Source: a virus
DNA length: 33,096 bases
Virus record (IMG/VR): IMGVR_UViG_3300050821_004060
Span: 1 to 33,096 of that record
Reading direction: 5' to 3' (one strand)
The translations under genes were made by a program, and so were the position numbers. Of the stretch, positions 1-7,642 are shown one piece after another (the stretch's first letter is position 1; every line of letters begins with the position of its first letter). Below the pieces are notes generated by a model, which was not told where the DNA came from, did no database searches, and saw only the letters and a list, made by a program, of their open reading frames with translations.

Positions 1-29
1 GCTTGCCGGCGCCCTGATCCAGATTTAAA

Positions 30-46
30 GGGTCTTGAAAAGACCC
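30..46 (-). terminator. Intrinsic terminator of the head-completion operon
   Basis: A 7-bp perfect stem (GGGTCTT/AAGACCC, 3-nt loop) lies 23 bp past the stop of the gp4-like gene. Read on the minus strand it is followed by TTTAAAT. It would end the minus-strand transcript that starts upstream of 1503. The 29 bases before it show no gene. Confidence 0.6.
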
Positions 47-68
47 CATTACATTGATTGCTGGCATC

Positions 69-758
69 CTAAGCTCTCACAAGCCGCAACCATTGCTGTC
101 CTCGCGCCCATTGCTTCCATCGGTCATCAACGGACTTCGCACGCGCAGCCAGCACAGGATCAATCTTGTCAACCGGACGCCCGTACGAGCCGCATATCGT
201 CAAGCCCAGTAACAGCGTTGCGTCGTGGATACCTTCCGGTGGTAGCGCAACGATATCCGTACCGGCGCTATTCGTCAGAGCCGGAATGCGTCCGCCGATT
301 TCAATCAACGCCTGCGAAGAAGCGCGCGGCGGTTGCCAAGCGTAGACCAGTATCGAACCGTCTACCTGTTTTTCGGTATGCCACTTCGTGATGATGCCGG
401 GGTAGGTCGTACGGACAATATCGGCTTTCGGAGCTTGGCGCGTCTCACGGTTGACCGTCAATTGAATGTCATTCATCCACAGCGATTTCAGACCTACGGC
501 GTCTTGCTGCACAAGATAGCTGCTTTGCGCCGTACCGATGCTGAAGCTGTACACGCTACCGAGAACACCCGGCGGCAGTGTCACGGTTTGCAAACTCATG
601 AGATACTGCGCCGCGCCGTCCGCGTGTTCGTTGCGCAATAGGTTGTTGAGCGTAATAACCACGTTCGCCACGTCTTGCGTAGTTGGGTTTTCCATCACGT
701 CAATGATGCCAAACAGTCGCATGGCTTCGGTGATGACAGCAAGCGCAGTCGTGGTCAT
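69..758 (-). CDS. Head completion / tail accessory protein, P22 gp4-like
   Basis: A 229-residue protein. The N-terminus has the pattern of the P22 gp4 family: an alpha-helical start (TTTALAVITEAMRLFGI), then a helix with LNNLLRNEH at about 37-45, and a C-terminal tryptophan-rich helix (DDRWKQWARGQQWLRL). In P22, gp4 binds the portal after packaging and seals the head. The start chosen is the ATG at 758, two bases after the stop of the upstream gene; AAGG lies about 10 bases upstream. An upstream in-frame start at 797 would add 13 residues but overlaps the upstream gene. The GTTTAAAC octamer spans the stop-start junction. It is the last gene of a three-gene minus-strand operon closed by the terminator at 30-46. 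Family call is by pattern, not search. Confidence 0.7.
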   Translation of the reverse strand: MTTTALAVITEAMRLFGIIDVMENPTTQDVANVVITLNNLLRNEHADGAAQYLMSLQTVTLPPGVLGSVYSFSIGTAQSSYLVQQDAVGLKSLWMNDIQLTVNRETRQAPKADIVRTTYPGIITKWHTEKQVDGSILVYAWQPPRASSQALIEIGGRIPALTNSAGTDIVALPPEGIHDATLLLGLTICGSYGRPVDKIDPVLAARAKSVDDRWKQWARGQQWLRLVRA

Positions 759-760
759 GT

Positions 761-1369
761 TTAAACGCCTTGGTTTACCGCCCATGGGGGCGTCCAAAGT
801 TGATCGGAAGGCACGTCTTTATCCGTCTGCGTGACGCTGGACGGACTTTCGATTGGCGGCGTCACCGTCCGTACAGAACTAGACGGAAGAAAGGTACCGT
901 CGTAATTCGCTGGATTGATGAAAAGCACCTTTGCGACTTCAACGTCGATACCCTGCGTTCGGGGCGTGAACGCAGCCGTCTTGCCGGCAGCCGCGTAATA
1001 CGGAACCATGCGAAGCAAGTTGTTCAACCGGGTAGCGTCGTCCGGCGCCGCGGCGGGCGCGTTAGCGAAGTCGCTGGTATTGCCGGACACCGGACCGTTG
1101 CCCCAGATAGCATCCAGGTTGTAGCGCAGCGGCAGCGGTTCGGCCGGCGGCTCGATTGACTTATCTGGAAAGGCTTGGAAGTCGTACACCGGGGGCCACG
1201 GATCAAGGCAGTAGCGGACCGGCCGGCCACTGGCGGGCCCGCAAACCAGAAGGCCAGTCAACCTCTCGCGACAAAGGGTAGAATATTTGACCCGGGCGTT
1301 GCAACGAGAGCACGCGCCCCAGGTGACGGCAGAACCGAATTTTGGCTTTGGGTTGCGGGTCGCGGCCAT
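761..1369 (-). CDS. Phage zinc-ribbon-like head protein
   Basis: A 202-residue protein. An N-terminal CSRCNARV...LTGLLVC segment (about 20-43) resembles the small zinc-ribbon seen in many podovirus proteins encoded next to the head-completion gene, where a second Cys pair usually follows; here the second half is degenerate (single Cys in LVC, then a Cys in RYC), so metal binding is uncertain. The middle and C-terminal parts are Pro/Ala/Asn rich with no recognised domain. It overlaps the upstream gene by 112 bp and is followed after 2 bases by the gp4-like gene, suggesting translational coupling. A virion or head-neck role is inferred from position only. Confidence 0.6.
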   Translation of the reverse strand: MAATRNPKPKFGSAVTWGACSRCNARVKYSTLCRERLTGLLVCGPASGRPVRYCLDPWPPVYDFQAFPDKSIEPPAEPLPLRYNLDAIWGNGPVSGNTSDFANAPAAAPDDATRLNNLLRMVPYYAAAGKTAAFTPRTQGIDVEVAKVLFINPANYDGTFLPSSSVRTVTPPIESPSSVTQTDKDVPSDQLWTPPWAVNQGV

Positions 1370-1503
1370 GGGACGGGCTCGATCATGAAAAAGTCGCCTA
1401 AATCTATAGCACCTTCCACCCCGGGAACATAGCCCTTTTCACCCACCACCATGACTACAAATAGCGCATTTTCGGGTGTCCGTGCCCACCAGTACCCCTG
1501 CAT
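1258..1503 (-). CDS. Small conserved-looking phage protein, unknown function
   Basis: An 81-residue protein starting MQGYWWARTPENALFVVM. The start at 1503 has a very strong Shine-Dalgarno (GGAGGGGG) 6 bases upstream, which decides it over the longer frame beginning at 1551. The first 45 residues look like ordinary protein with Trp, aromatic and acidic residues. The last 37 residues run in the 112-bp overlap with the zinc-ribbon gene and are lower in complexity. It is the first gene of the minus-strand operon ending at 30-46. No family recognised. Confidence 0.55.
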   Translation of the reverse strand: MQGYWWARTPENALFVVMVVGEKGYVPGVEGAIDLGDFFMIEPVPWPRPATQSQNSVLPSPGARALVATPGSNILPFVARG

Positions 1504-1584
1504 GTAGCGCCCCCTCCGCCCTGACTGTGAAGTGTGCAGTTGTGCGCACATGCGGTGATTTGCCGCCGCAAGTCAAGCTTGGTA

Positions 1585-1613
1585 TTGACATATTCACACG
1601 TCATCCGTATTTG
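1585..1613 (+). promoter_or_regulatory. Sigma70-like promoter for the ParB-like gene
   Basis: TTGACA (1585-1590), a 17-bp spacer, then TATTTG (1608-1613) immediately followed by TACT, giving a GTAC overlapping the end of the -10 hexamer. The ParB-like start codon is 40 bases downstream. Confidence 0.65.
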
Positions 1614-1652
1614 TACTCACGTAGGGGCGCAGCTAGCAAAGGAGCCGTACAA

Positions 1653-2552
1653 ATGAGTACCGCGAAGATGTTCCCTTGGGAACAGAAACCCGTCGTTATC
1701 ATCGAAGAAAAACCGGAACCAACCGAGGTTCCGATTGGACTGTTGAATGTCGATACGACGTATCAAGCAATGAAGCCGCGCAACCCACGGCTGGTAAAGG
1801 AAATCGGTAAGACTTTCGACTTGACACTGTTCGGCCGGCTCATGGTCGTACGGCGCGCAAACGGTGCGCTGTTTGTCGTGGACGGGCGGCACCGCTGGGA
1901 AGGCGCGAAAGCGTCCGCGCGTCTGTTCGTTCCGTGCGATATTTACAACGTGCATGACCGCAAGCGCGAAATCGAGATTTTTCTTTCGCGCAACACCAAA
2001 ATGCGGAAGGTGCCGCAAACCATGTTGTTCATGGCGGAAGTTGCGGCTGGTGACGAAAGCGCCGTGCAGCTCAACCGGCTCGTGCAGAACGCCGGCTTGG
2101 CCGTTGTGGACGCCAACAACCAACGCGACGAATTTACCGTGCCGAAACTTGCTTGCGTCGGCGCGTTGAAATCGCTGTACGGTCACGGCAGCGCAAGCTA
2201 CGCCAAACGAGCAACCCCTGTACCGCCGGGCGAGCTTGTGACCGCGTTGGAAATGATCGCCACGCTGGCCCCGCCGAATGCGCTGGTAACGGAACACGCG
2301 ACGCTTGGCTTTGTGTGGCTCGTGCACAACTACCCTGCGTTTCGTGACCACGCCCGCCGGTTGCTTGACCTGGGTTGGCCGCGTATCGACATGGCCGCGC
2401 GCTCGGTAGGCCCCAGGCCGAAGGCAGAAGAGGCGGGGCGGGCGTTGCTGTCCGTGATTGACTTTCGCCGGCCGGCTAACGCGCGTTTGGCTCCTGGGGA
2501 GGAACTGCCGGCGCCGCCCGATTGGCTGCCACCGATGGCGAAGGCCGCCTGA
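1653..2552 (+). CDS. ParB/Srx-fold DNA-binding or nucleotide-binding protein
   Basis: A 299-residue protein. Residues 28-100 match the ParB/sulfiredoxin N-terminal fold: a strand leading to 'GLLNVDTTYQAMKPRNPRLV', then FVVDGRHRWEGAKA at about 74-86, the DG.HR signature that in ParB-like proteins contacts nucleotide. A helical C-terminal part follows, with no clear ParB central HTH. Such stand-alone ParB-like proteins in phages may act as CTPase-type DNA clamps, nucleases or regulators. The ATG at 1653 is preceded by AAAGGAGCCGTACAA, a strong ribosome site. It stands alone on the plus strand between two minus-strand head operons, with its own promoter. Its N-terminus (MFPWEQKP) resembles that of the terminase (YPWEQPP). 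Confidence 0.7.
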   Translation: MSTAKMFPWEQKPVVIIEEKPEPTEVPIGLLNVDTTYQAMKPRNPRLVKEIGKTFDLTLFGRLMVVRRANGALFVVDGRHRWEGAKASARLFVPCDIYNVHDRKREIEIFLSRNTKMRKVPQTMLFMAEVAAGDESAVQLNRLVQNAGLAVVDANNQRDEFTVPKLACVGALKSLYGHGSASYAKRATPVPPGELVTALEMIATLAPPNALVTEHATLGFVWLVHNYPAFRDHARRLLDLGWPRIDMAARSVGPRPKAEEAGRALLSVIDFRRPANARLAPGEELPAPPDWLPPMAKAA

Positions 2553-2560
2553 TGAAAGAA

Positions 2561-2586
2561 CGGCCCCGCGTCGTACAGCGGGGCCG
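2561..2586 (-). terminator. Strong GC hairpin between ParB-like and capsid genes
   Basis: A perfect 9-bp stem (CGGCCCCGC/GCGGGGCCG, 8-nt loop). Read on the minus strand it is followed by TTCTTTC, so it fits best as the terminator of the capsid transcript. On the plus strand there is no U-run, so it would be a weaker stop for the ParB-like gene. The rest of 2587-2683 shows no gene. Confidence 0.55.
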
Positions 2587-2683
2587 CCAAGTCAATAGGG
2601 AGGAAACGCCCAAGGAGGGCAGCGATAGCAAGATGCCACCGCACACTGCTTACGTACGCTACTCCAAAGCGGGCGTCAACCCC

Positions 2684-3616
2684 TTACAGATTGTCGGAAC
2701 CGGCCGAACCGTACACGGTGCGGAAGTCCACGACGGAAGCCGCACAGCGGAACCAGATCGCGATCAGGGACGCCTGATTGCTCCAGTTGCTATCTTCACG
2801 AGTTTCCAGCGACGAACGTTCCCAGAAAGTGAAGCCCTGCCCGTTGTCTTTGTCCTGCTCGGAAGTCTGGACGAAGTAGTTGTCCTTATCGACCAAGTAG
2901 GGCGTCTCGATAACTTCCGGCAGTGCGCCGGTCGAACGCAGCACGTTGATATTGTTCGTCTGTGCATTCCACTGCAAAGGCGAACCCAGGATACGCCGGA
3001 TTTCCGGACCGTTTTCCGGCGACGTGATGACGCGCTTGGGCAGGACGTTGACGACGAAGCCGCGGCCGTTGCGAGTATACGCGATCTGGATAACCGCATT
3101 CTCGAATGCCAATTCCGACGCGTTGGCGGAAATGAGCTGGTTGGACTGGAGACCAACAGCGGTCGGATGCGATGGCGAGCAAACCGGCACGCCATCCGCA
3201 CGCAGGCCATTGACGGCATCGAACGCGACCTGCAACGGAGCATGCGCTATGTACTCTTCCGTCTGCCGCGCCGAAAACGCCAGCTCTTTCATCATTCGGC
3301 CGCCGACATCCTCGTACAGGTTGTCGTCTTTGGCTTCGCGCGAGATCGCCACGGCGAGCCCGTACGACGCGTGGGTGACCTGGGTGCGGTAGCCTTCGTT
3401 GGGAACGTCGAACTGCACCGGCTCCAATTCCGGTTGCTGTACGGCGAGGCCCAGGCCAGCGCGCTCCGTCATAAATTCTTCGAACGCCTTTTCCGAGGGC
3501 TTGGCGTCGTAGAACTGCTTGTAGATCGGTGACAGGCGTTCGTAATCCATGCCGAACAGCGCGAACAGCCCGGGCCAGTACTGCGATGATTGCAGCGAGC
3601 GGTCGATAACCTGCAT
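2684..3616 (-). CDS. Major capsid protein
   Basis: A 310-residue protein with the layout of the HK97-fold capsid group found in many phages: N-terminal 'FYDAKPSEKAFEEFMTERAGLG', then 'NEGYRTQVTHASYGLAVAISREAKDDNLYE' where the Y.T..H..Y.L...I..E...D.LY pattern is characteristic, a central 'DGVPVCSPSHPT' loop, and 'NNINVLRSTG' towards the end. It forms the icosahedral shell. The ATG at 3616 is preceded by AAAGGGG at a good distance; a longer reading would need a TTG start at 3634. Its own promoter (3676-3704) and terminator (2561-2586) make it monocistronic. It is transcribed away from the portal and scaffold genes, an unusual split of the head genes. Confidence 0.85.
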   Translation of the reverse strand: MQVIDRSLQSSQYWPGLFALFGMDYERLSPIYKQFYDAKPSEKAFEEFMTERAGLGLAVQQPELEPVQFDVPNEGYRTQVTHASYGLAVAISREAKDDNLYEDVGGRMMKELAFSARQTEEYIAHAPLQVAFDAVNGLRADGVPVCSPSHPTAVGLQSNQLISANASELAFENAVIQIAYTRNGRGFVVNVLPKRVITSPENGPEIRRILGSPLQWNAQTNNINVLRSTGALPEVIETPYLVDKDNYFVQTSEQDKDNGQGFTFWERSSLETREDSNWSNQASLIAIWFRCAASVVDFRTVYGSAGSDNL

Positions 3617-3675
3617 GCGAATAACCCCTTTCAATGGTTCCCCGGCGTTGCAGGCCGGCGCGTGCGAATTGGTAC

Positions 3676-3704
3676 AAAATAGCCGATGCTGCGGATTTCG
3701 TCAA
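3676..3704 (-). promoter_or_regulatory. Sigma70-like promoter of the major capsid gene
   Basis: Minus strand: TTGACG (3704-3699), 17-bp spacer, TATTTT (3681-3676), followed directly by GTAC. The capsid start codon lies about 60 bases downstream. Confidence 0.65.
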
Positions 3705-3723
3705 ATTAGTGTACGGTAACGCC

Positions 3724-3752
3724 TTGACTGTCATACACTTTTGTCATACACG
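3724..3752 (+). promoter_or_regulatory. Possible portal-operon promoter with TGTCATACAC direct repeats
   Basis: TTGACT (3724-3729), 17-bp spacer, weak TACACG (3747-3752). Two exact copies of TGTCATACAC (3729-3738 and 3742-3751), 13 bp apart, fill the spacer and the -10, which looks like an activator or repressor site. The same core recurs as an inverted pair at 23619-23664. Confidence 0.45.
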
Positions 3753-3759
3753 GGGCACC

Positions 3760-5697
3760 ATGCGCGAAATCACAGTTCTAGACCTAGACCTGAAGAAACC
3801 CGAAACCTTTGGCAACGTGGCCGAAAAGTTGACGGAGGATGATCGGCGCATCCTCGCAAACGACCTTCTGGAACTGATAGCCATTGACGATAGCTCTATG
3901 TCGGACTGGCTTTTGGAGGCCCAAGGCTACCTTGACAAGCTGGACAGCGAAGATAGCGGCAACGCCACGCCGCAGAACCGCGAACAAGAAGGCTCGGGGG
4001 AGGAACCACCGCCAGCAACCGAATTGACGCTAGGGGCCGTCATCCAGTTTTCCGCGCGCGCCACGGATGCTTTGCTAGGCGAACCGGACCTAGCCCGCTC
4101 CAGCGAAGAGGGCGGCGAAAAACTTGCCTCCTGGGTGTCCAGTCAGGTCCGTACAAACGATCCAAATTGGATTTTGGACACAGACCCGTTAGTTGTGCAC
4201 ATGGCAGCTACCGGGCTCGCGTGGCGCAAGCGCAGCTTTGACGAAGTGGAAAAAGCTTTTCATACCGAATGGCTGCCGTGCACCCGGGTCAAGATCAACA
4301 AAAACGTTCGCTCGGTGGAGCGCGCGCCCCGCATCACCGATGAATTTGAGCGTTACCCGTACGAAATCCAGCGCGCCATAAAGCGCAAAAATTGGATTTC
4401 GTACGGTCCGGTGTTCGACGAAGCGGACCCCCAAGCACCAAAGAATTTCGCCGAATGCGACTGCTGGCTTGATCTTGACGGCGACGGCGTAGACGAACCT
4501 TGGACCGTCGTTATCTCGAAAGACGACGTGGCGGAAGTCGTCAAAATCAAGCCGCGTTGGTCGCGCAAAACCGTGGTTGACGATGACGAAAAGCTTTTTT
4601 TCAACCCCATTCATCGCTTCTATCCGTACCGATTACTGCCGGACCCCAAGGGCGGTTTCTTTCCGATGGGCTTCGGCAAACTGTTAAACCGTGTTGAGGG
4701 CTCCGCCGATCGGTTGCTAGCTGCCATCATCGACACCGCGGAAAGCTCCGCATCCGATGGCGGCGTGCTGGGAGGTAGTTCGTTCGGGCTTCCCGACAAA
4801 ATCGAACTTAAGACCAACCGCGTTAACGTGTTGCCCACGGATGGACGGCCGCTATCCGACACGTTTTCGCAATTCCCAACGAAGCAAGTTTCGCCATCAT
4901 CCGTACAAATACTCGACAAGATCATTACGCTAGCCGATCGCTTGGCCGGTACGCTAAACCTTCTCGAAAACGCGCCGGCATCGATGTCGGCAACGATGGC
5001 CAAGGGTATCATCGATAGCAGCGGGCAAGTGCAATCGGCTGTGCATCGCCGGCTTGTGGCGATGCTGACGCAAGAATTTCGCATGTTCGTCGTCATGGCT
5101 GATGCTTACGAAATGCTGCCTAGTGGCGTCTCGCCGTCCGATGGCAACGGCGTAGCGGTCACCGCGGACCCGCAATTGGCGACGGAAATGCAGCGCAGCG
5201 CGCTTGCCGGCATCTACATGGAGTTGATGAAAGACCCCATGACGAAGTGGGACGAAGTTCGCATGCGGCTGTACAAATGCCTGCGGCTTCCCAATCCAGA
5301 AAAACTGCTAGGCCAGCCGCCGCAGCCCCAGGCCACCCCGCACGAAAAAATGCAAGGCATGATTGGGATGCTGAAGCAGCGCAACGAAAACATCAAGGTT
5401 ATTGGCGCCGTTGCGCAACAGTTGACACAAGCCGTACTTAACATGGTACAAGCTAGCGGCGGTATGCAGGACCAACGTTTAGGGCTGTTGCAGATGGCGC
5501 AGCTTGAGCACGCCGTACAGCAAATGATGCAGGAAAGCGCTGATGTTAGCTCTACAATTGACGGAATGGTTGGCCAGTCCGGAAACCAAGCTGCTGCTCA
5601 ACTTCCTGCGCCAGCGCCAGCGGGAGGCGGTGTACCAATTCCTGGCGGGCAGGCCAGTGGACCCCCTGATGCAGGGCAAGGCAGCGGGCCTTCGTGA
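3760..5697 (+). CDS. Portal protein
   Basis: A 645-residue protein resembling the large P22-type portals. An acidic N-terminal segment (with DSEDSGNATPQNREQEGSG) precedes the core. Diagnostic patches are 'CDCWLDLDGDGVDEPWTVVISKD', then 'FYPYRLLPDPKGGFFPMGFGKLL', and 'ENAPASMSATMAKGIIDSSGQVQSAVHRRLV' in the stem/wing region. The C-terminal 100 residues are Gln/Ala helices (barrel-like) and a Gly/Pro/Ala tail. The dodecameric portal is the DNA gate of the head and docks the terminase. The ATG at 3760 is preceded by CGGGGCACC; the reading frame is open upstream, but the upstream residues lie in the promoter region. First gene of the plus-strand block. A second gene begins inside its 3' end at 5543. 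Confidence 0.85.
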   Translation: MREITVLDLDLKKPETFGNVAEKLTEDDRRILANDLLELIAIDDSSMSDWLLEAQGYLDKLDSEDSGNATPQNREQEGSGEEPPPATELTLGAVIQFSARATDALLGEPDLARSSEEGGEKLASWVSSQVRTNDPNWILDTDPLVVHMAATGLAWRKRSFDEVEKAFHTEWLPCTRVKINKNVRSVERAPRITDEFERYPYEIQRAIKRKNWISYGPVFDEADPQAPKNFAECDCWLDLDGDGVDEPWTVVISKDDVAEVVKIKPRWSRKTVVDDDEKLFFNPIHRFYPYRLLPDPKGGFFPMGFGKLLNRVEGSADRLLAAIIDTAESSASDGGVLGGSSFGLPDKIELKTNRVNVLPTDGRPLSDTFSQFPTKQVSPSSVQILDKIITLADRLAGTLNLLENAPASMSATMAKGIIDSSGQVQSAVHRRLVAMLTQEFRMFVVMADAYEMLPSGVSPSDGNGVAVTADPQLATEMQRSALAGIYMELMKDPMTKWDEVRMRLYKCLRLPNPEKLLGQPPQPQATPHEKMQGMIGMLKQRNENIKVIGAVAQQLTQAVLNMVQASGGMQDQRLGLLQMAQLEHAVQQMMQESADVSSTIDGMVGQSGNQAAAQLPAPAPAGGGVPIPGGQASGPPDAGQGSGPS

Positions 5698-5779
5698 AAT
5701 TGAACAGCTTCTAGGCTGCACGCCGGAAGTTGTTGCGAAAGAATTTTCCGTCGCCTTAAAACAGGAGCATAAGGCATGA
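5543..5779 (+). CDS. Small protein overlapping the portal 3' end
   Basis: A 78-residue protein in another frame, overlapping the last 155 bp of the portal gene. It has an AGGAAAG ribosome site before its ATG, and its stop overlaps the next start (ATGA). The composition is that of a real soluble helical protein: LTEWLASPETKLLLNFLRQR, QREAVYQFLAGRPVDPL, then GLREIEQLLG. Similar short proteins of the 'ETK.LL.FL..R.....FLAG.PVDP...G...GL.E...LL' type occur beside portal genes in other phages (recalled, not searched). Function unknown; the overlap suggests co-translation with the portal. Confidence 0.75.
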   Translation: MLALQLTEWLASPETKLLLNFLRQRQREAVYQFLAGRPVDPLMQGKAAGLREIEQLLGCTPEVVAKEFSVALKQEHKA

Positions 5780-6294
5780 GCATCTATGGTTTCGACATCC
5801 CCCACGATGCCGGCGAACCGTGCCGCGATATCATCGCCGTACAAATTCCGTACCCGCCGTCAAAAGTTGGCAGTATTCTTATTCCCGATCTTGCGCGCCA
5901 GCTCGGCGAACACGGCGTGCAAGCCGGCGTTATCCGTGCCATGGGTCCGATGGCCTTCACCTACAAAGACGGCGAAGGCTTGAAGCGCCAGCGCGCCGAC
6001 ATCGGCGATTGGGTGCTGATACGCTGGGGTGCCGGAACCATGTTCCAAGCCGGCAAGGGCATTCTCAACAGTATCAGCGGGTGGCGCTACCTCTCCACCT
6101 TCCAAGATGTCATCAAGATCATTCCGGCATCGGCGATGCCAGATGCGTCAACGCTGGAATGGACAGATGCAGGCGTGCTGGACAACCTGCAAACCGCGGC
6201 GCAAGAAATGGCGCGTGGAAGCCCGCCCGGATTGTTCGATAAGCCGCTGCCGGAAGATACCGGCGTCCGTGAACGCGTTGTGTACAAGAAATAA
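5776..6294 (+). CDS. GroES-like co-chaperonin
   Basis: A 172-residue protein, longer than the usual ~97-residue GroES. Residues about 15-110 follow the Cpn10 pattern: 'RDIIAVQIPYPPSKVGSILIPD' with a mobile-loop-like GSILIP, 'QAGVIRAMGPMAF' matching the 'G.V.avG.G' strand, and 'ADIGDWVLIRWGAGT' matching 'vkvGD.Vlf..yaGt'. The last 60 residues are an extension. In phage T4, gp31 replaces host GroES so that the bulky capsid protein fits in GroEL; the position between portal and scaffold supports the same role here. No GroEL is seen, so the host GroEL would be used. Start overlaps the previous stop (ATGA). Confidence 0.75.
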   Translation: MSIYGFDIPHDAGEPCRDIIAVQIPYPPSKVGSILIPDLARQLGEHGVQAGVIRAMGPMAFTYKDGEGLKRQRADIGDWVLIRWGAGTMFQAGKGILNSISGWRYLSTFQDVIKIIPASAMPDASTLEWTDAGVLDNLQTAAQEMARGSPPGLFDKPLPEDTGVRERVVYKK

Positions 6295-6306
6295 GGAGCC
6301 GTACAG

Positions 6307-6975
6307 ATGGATTTGAATATGATGATGCGCGATCAAGCGCGCAACGGATTGCAGTCACAACTTGACGCCGCGGTGACTGCCGGCGATACCGCAGCCGCTC
6401 GGAAGCTTGCCGACGACATCGCGAAGCTTGACGTTGCCACGGCGCCGAAACCAGCCGTGGCCTTCACCAACAACGACGTGTGGCTTGCCGCGGAAGCGAA
6501 AGCGCCGTGGCTCGGCGTGGACCCCAAGAAGTCCGCCAAGGCAAACGAGTTTGCCAAAACCATGAACCCCAAGAAGTTTGCCAGCGCCGAAGCGATGGCC
6601 GATGCGGTTATCAAAGCGGTGGAAGAAGAATTTAAACCCGCTACCGCGGCAAGCGAAGCAGCCGAAGAAGACGAGGGCGAAGCAGCCGAAGAAGGCGAGG
6701 GCGAAGGGGCCGCGGAGAGCAAACCCGCGCCCAGCAAGCAGCGCGCCACGGACGGCCCGAAAGACGGCGATCTGAGCCGCGGTTCCGCCACCCGTGCGAA
6801 GTCCGGTCCGTGGACGAAGCTGGCGGACGCGCCGGCCGACATCCAGAAGGAAGTCAAGCGTTCCGCCGATCGGTTCGTACCGGAAGGCGCCAAGAAGGAG
6901 GTTCGCGAAAAATTCATCACCGATGCGCTCGCGAGCCACTACCGCACGCATCAGAACAACAAAGGGAAGAAGTAG
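6307..6975 (+). CDS. Probable scaffolding protein
   Basis: A 222-residue, highly charged protein. The N-terminal half is helical (QSQLDAAVTAGDTAAARKLADDIAKL, then 'VWLAAEAKAPWLGVDPKKSAK'). A Glu/Ala/Gly run at about 110-140 is low in complexity, and the C-terminus is basic (QKEVKRSADRFVPEGAKKEVREKF...HQNNKGKK). An acidic middle with a basic C-terminal helix is typical of phage scaffolding proteins, whose C-terminal helix binds the coat. Position after the portal and GroES-like genes fits. The start is preceded by AAGGAGCCGTACAG, the same ribosome-site sequence as the ParB-like gene. No sequence motif proves the role. Confidence 0.6.
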   Translation: MDLNMMMRDQARNGLQSQLDAAVTAGDTAAARKLADDIAKLDVATAPKPAVAFTNNDVWLAAEAKAPWLGVDPKKSAKANEFAKTMNPKKFASAEAMADAVIKAVEEEFKPATAASEAAEEDEGEAAEEGEGEGAAESKPAPSKQRATDGPKDGDLSRGSATRAKSGPWTKLADAPADIQKEVKRSADRFVPEGAKKEVREKFITDALASHYRTHQNNKGKK

Positions 6976-6978
6976 GCT

Positions 6979-7536
6979 ATGGACCCGTTTCAATCAGCGA
7001 GCCCGTTCCCCGGCGCGGGGCTTCCGGAAAATCTCCGCCCCAATCCGCCGGGGTTCATTCCGGAGGCCCCCGGGGCCGGCGACGCCACGCCGAAATCACC
7101 GTTTATCGAAGCGCAAGACGTAGACGGCATCATTGCGCAGCTCGTGCTTGACCGGCCGCTGAAGCTGTTCATTCCGAACCGCGATCAGTATCCGGAGTAC
7201 GAGTTTCGCATCATCAACGAAATCCCCCAGGAAGTCGCCGACGCGCACAACAAGGGATGGAAGCGCATCACGGCGCCGGAAATGACGGAACTGTTTCAAG
7301 ACTTGGTGGCGGGCACCGATAAGATGGGCAAGGCTTACCGCCCCGTGCTTATGGCGCGTCACAAGAAGATCGGCGAACATATCCGTAAGCGTCACCGCGG
7401 GACGCTGCGCAGTCTCTACGCCGGCATGGACCCGCGCAACAAAGATTTGAACGGCAAGTACACCGAGAACGTCAAAGACGGCAAAGACAGCTCGAAAGGC
7501 ATGTTCACGGGGGACGGCTGGCGCATTAGGGTGTAA
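6979..7536 (+). CDS. Conserved-looking phage protein of the head block, unknown function
   Basis: A 185-residue protein. The first 35 residues are Pro/Gly rich (SASPFPGAGLPENLRPNPP). Residues about 45-150 look folded: 'LVLDRPLKLFIPNRDQYPEYEFRIINEIPQEVADAHNKGWKRIT', then 'LFQDLVAGTDKMGKAYRPVLMARHKKIGEHIRKRHR'. Similar 'FIPNRD.YPEYEFRIIN..P.E.A.AHNKGWK.V' proteins occur near scaffold genes in other phages (recalled, not searched). It starts 3 bases after the scaffold stop and is therefore in the same operon. It may be a minor head or decoration component. Confidence 0.7.
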   Translation: MDPFQSASPFPGAGLPENLRPNPPGFIPEAPGAGDATPKSPFIEAQDVDGIIAQLVLDRPLKLFIPNRDQYPEYEFRIINEIPQEVADAHNKGWKRITAPEMTELFQDLVAGTDKMGKAYRPVLMARHKKIGEHIRKRHRGTLRSLYAGMDPRNKDLNGKYTENVKDGKDSSKGMFTGDGWRIRV

Positions 7537-7573
7537 CCGTACAGCAACACTCGCCGACATTCTAGTTAGGGGG

Positions 7574-7624
7574 TCTTAATTAAGGCAAAGAAACCGGCTA
7601 GCAAAGGTACGGTTCATTCGAACC
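7574..7624 (+). other. Leader of the outer-membrane protein gene: palindrome and small hairpin
   Basis: The 106-bp gap 7537-7642 has no gene and no clear promoter. It contains the perfect palindrome CTTAATTAAG and, 18 bases before the start codon, a GGTTC-ATTC-GAACC hairpin just upstream of the AAGGAG ribosome site. Either could modulate expression of the next gene. Confidence 0.3.
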
Positions 7625-7642
7625 TTACAAGGAGCTAGAAAC

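Noticed and set aside
1617-2351. A 244-codon minus-strand frame opposite the ParB-like gene
   Set aside because: His/Arg-rich antisense shadow; the plus frame has promoter, ribosome site and the DGRHR motif.
2522-3532. A 336-codon plus-strand frame opposite the capsid gene
   Set aside because: Arg/Asp/Val-rich shadow crossing a terminator hairpin; the capsid pattern is unambiguous on minus.
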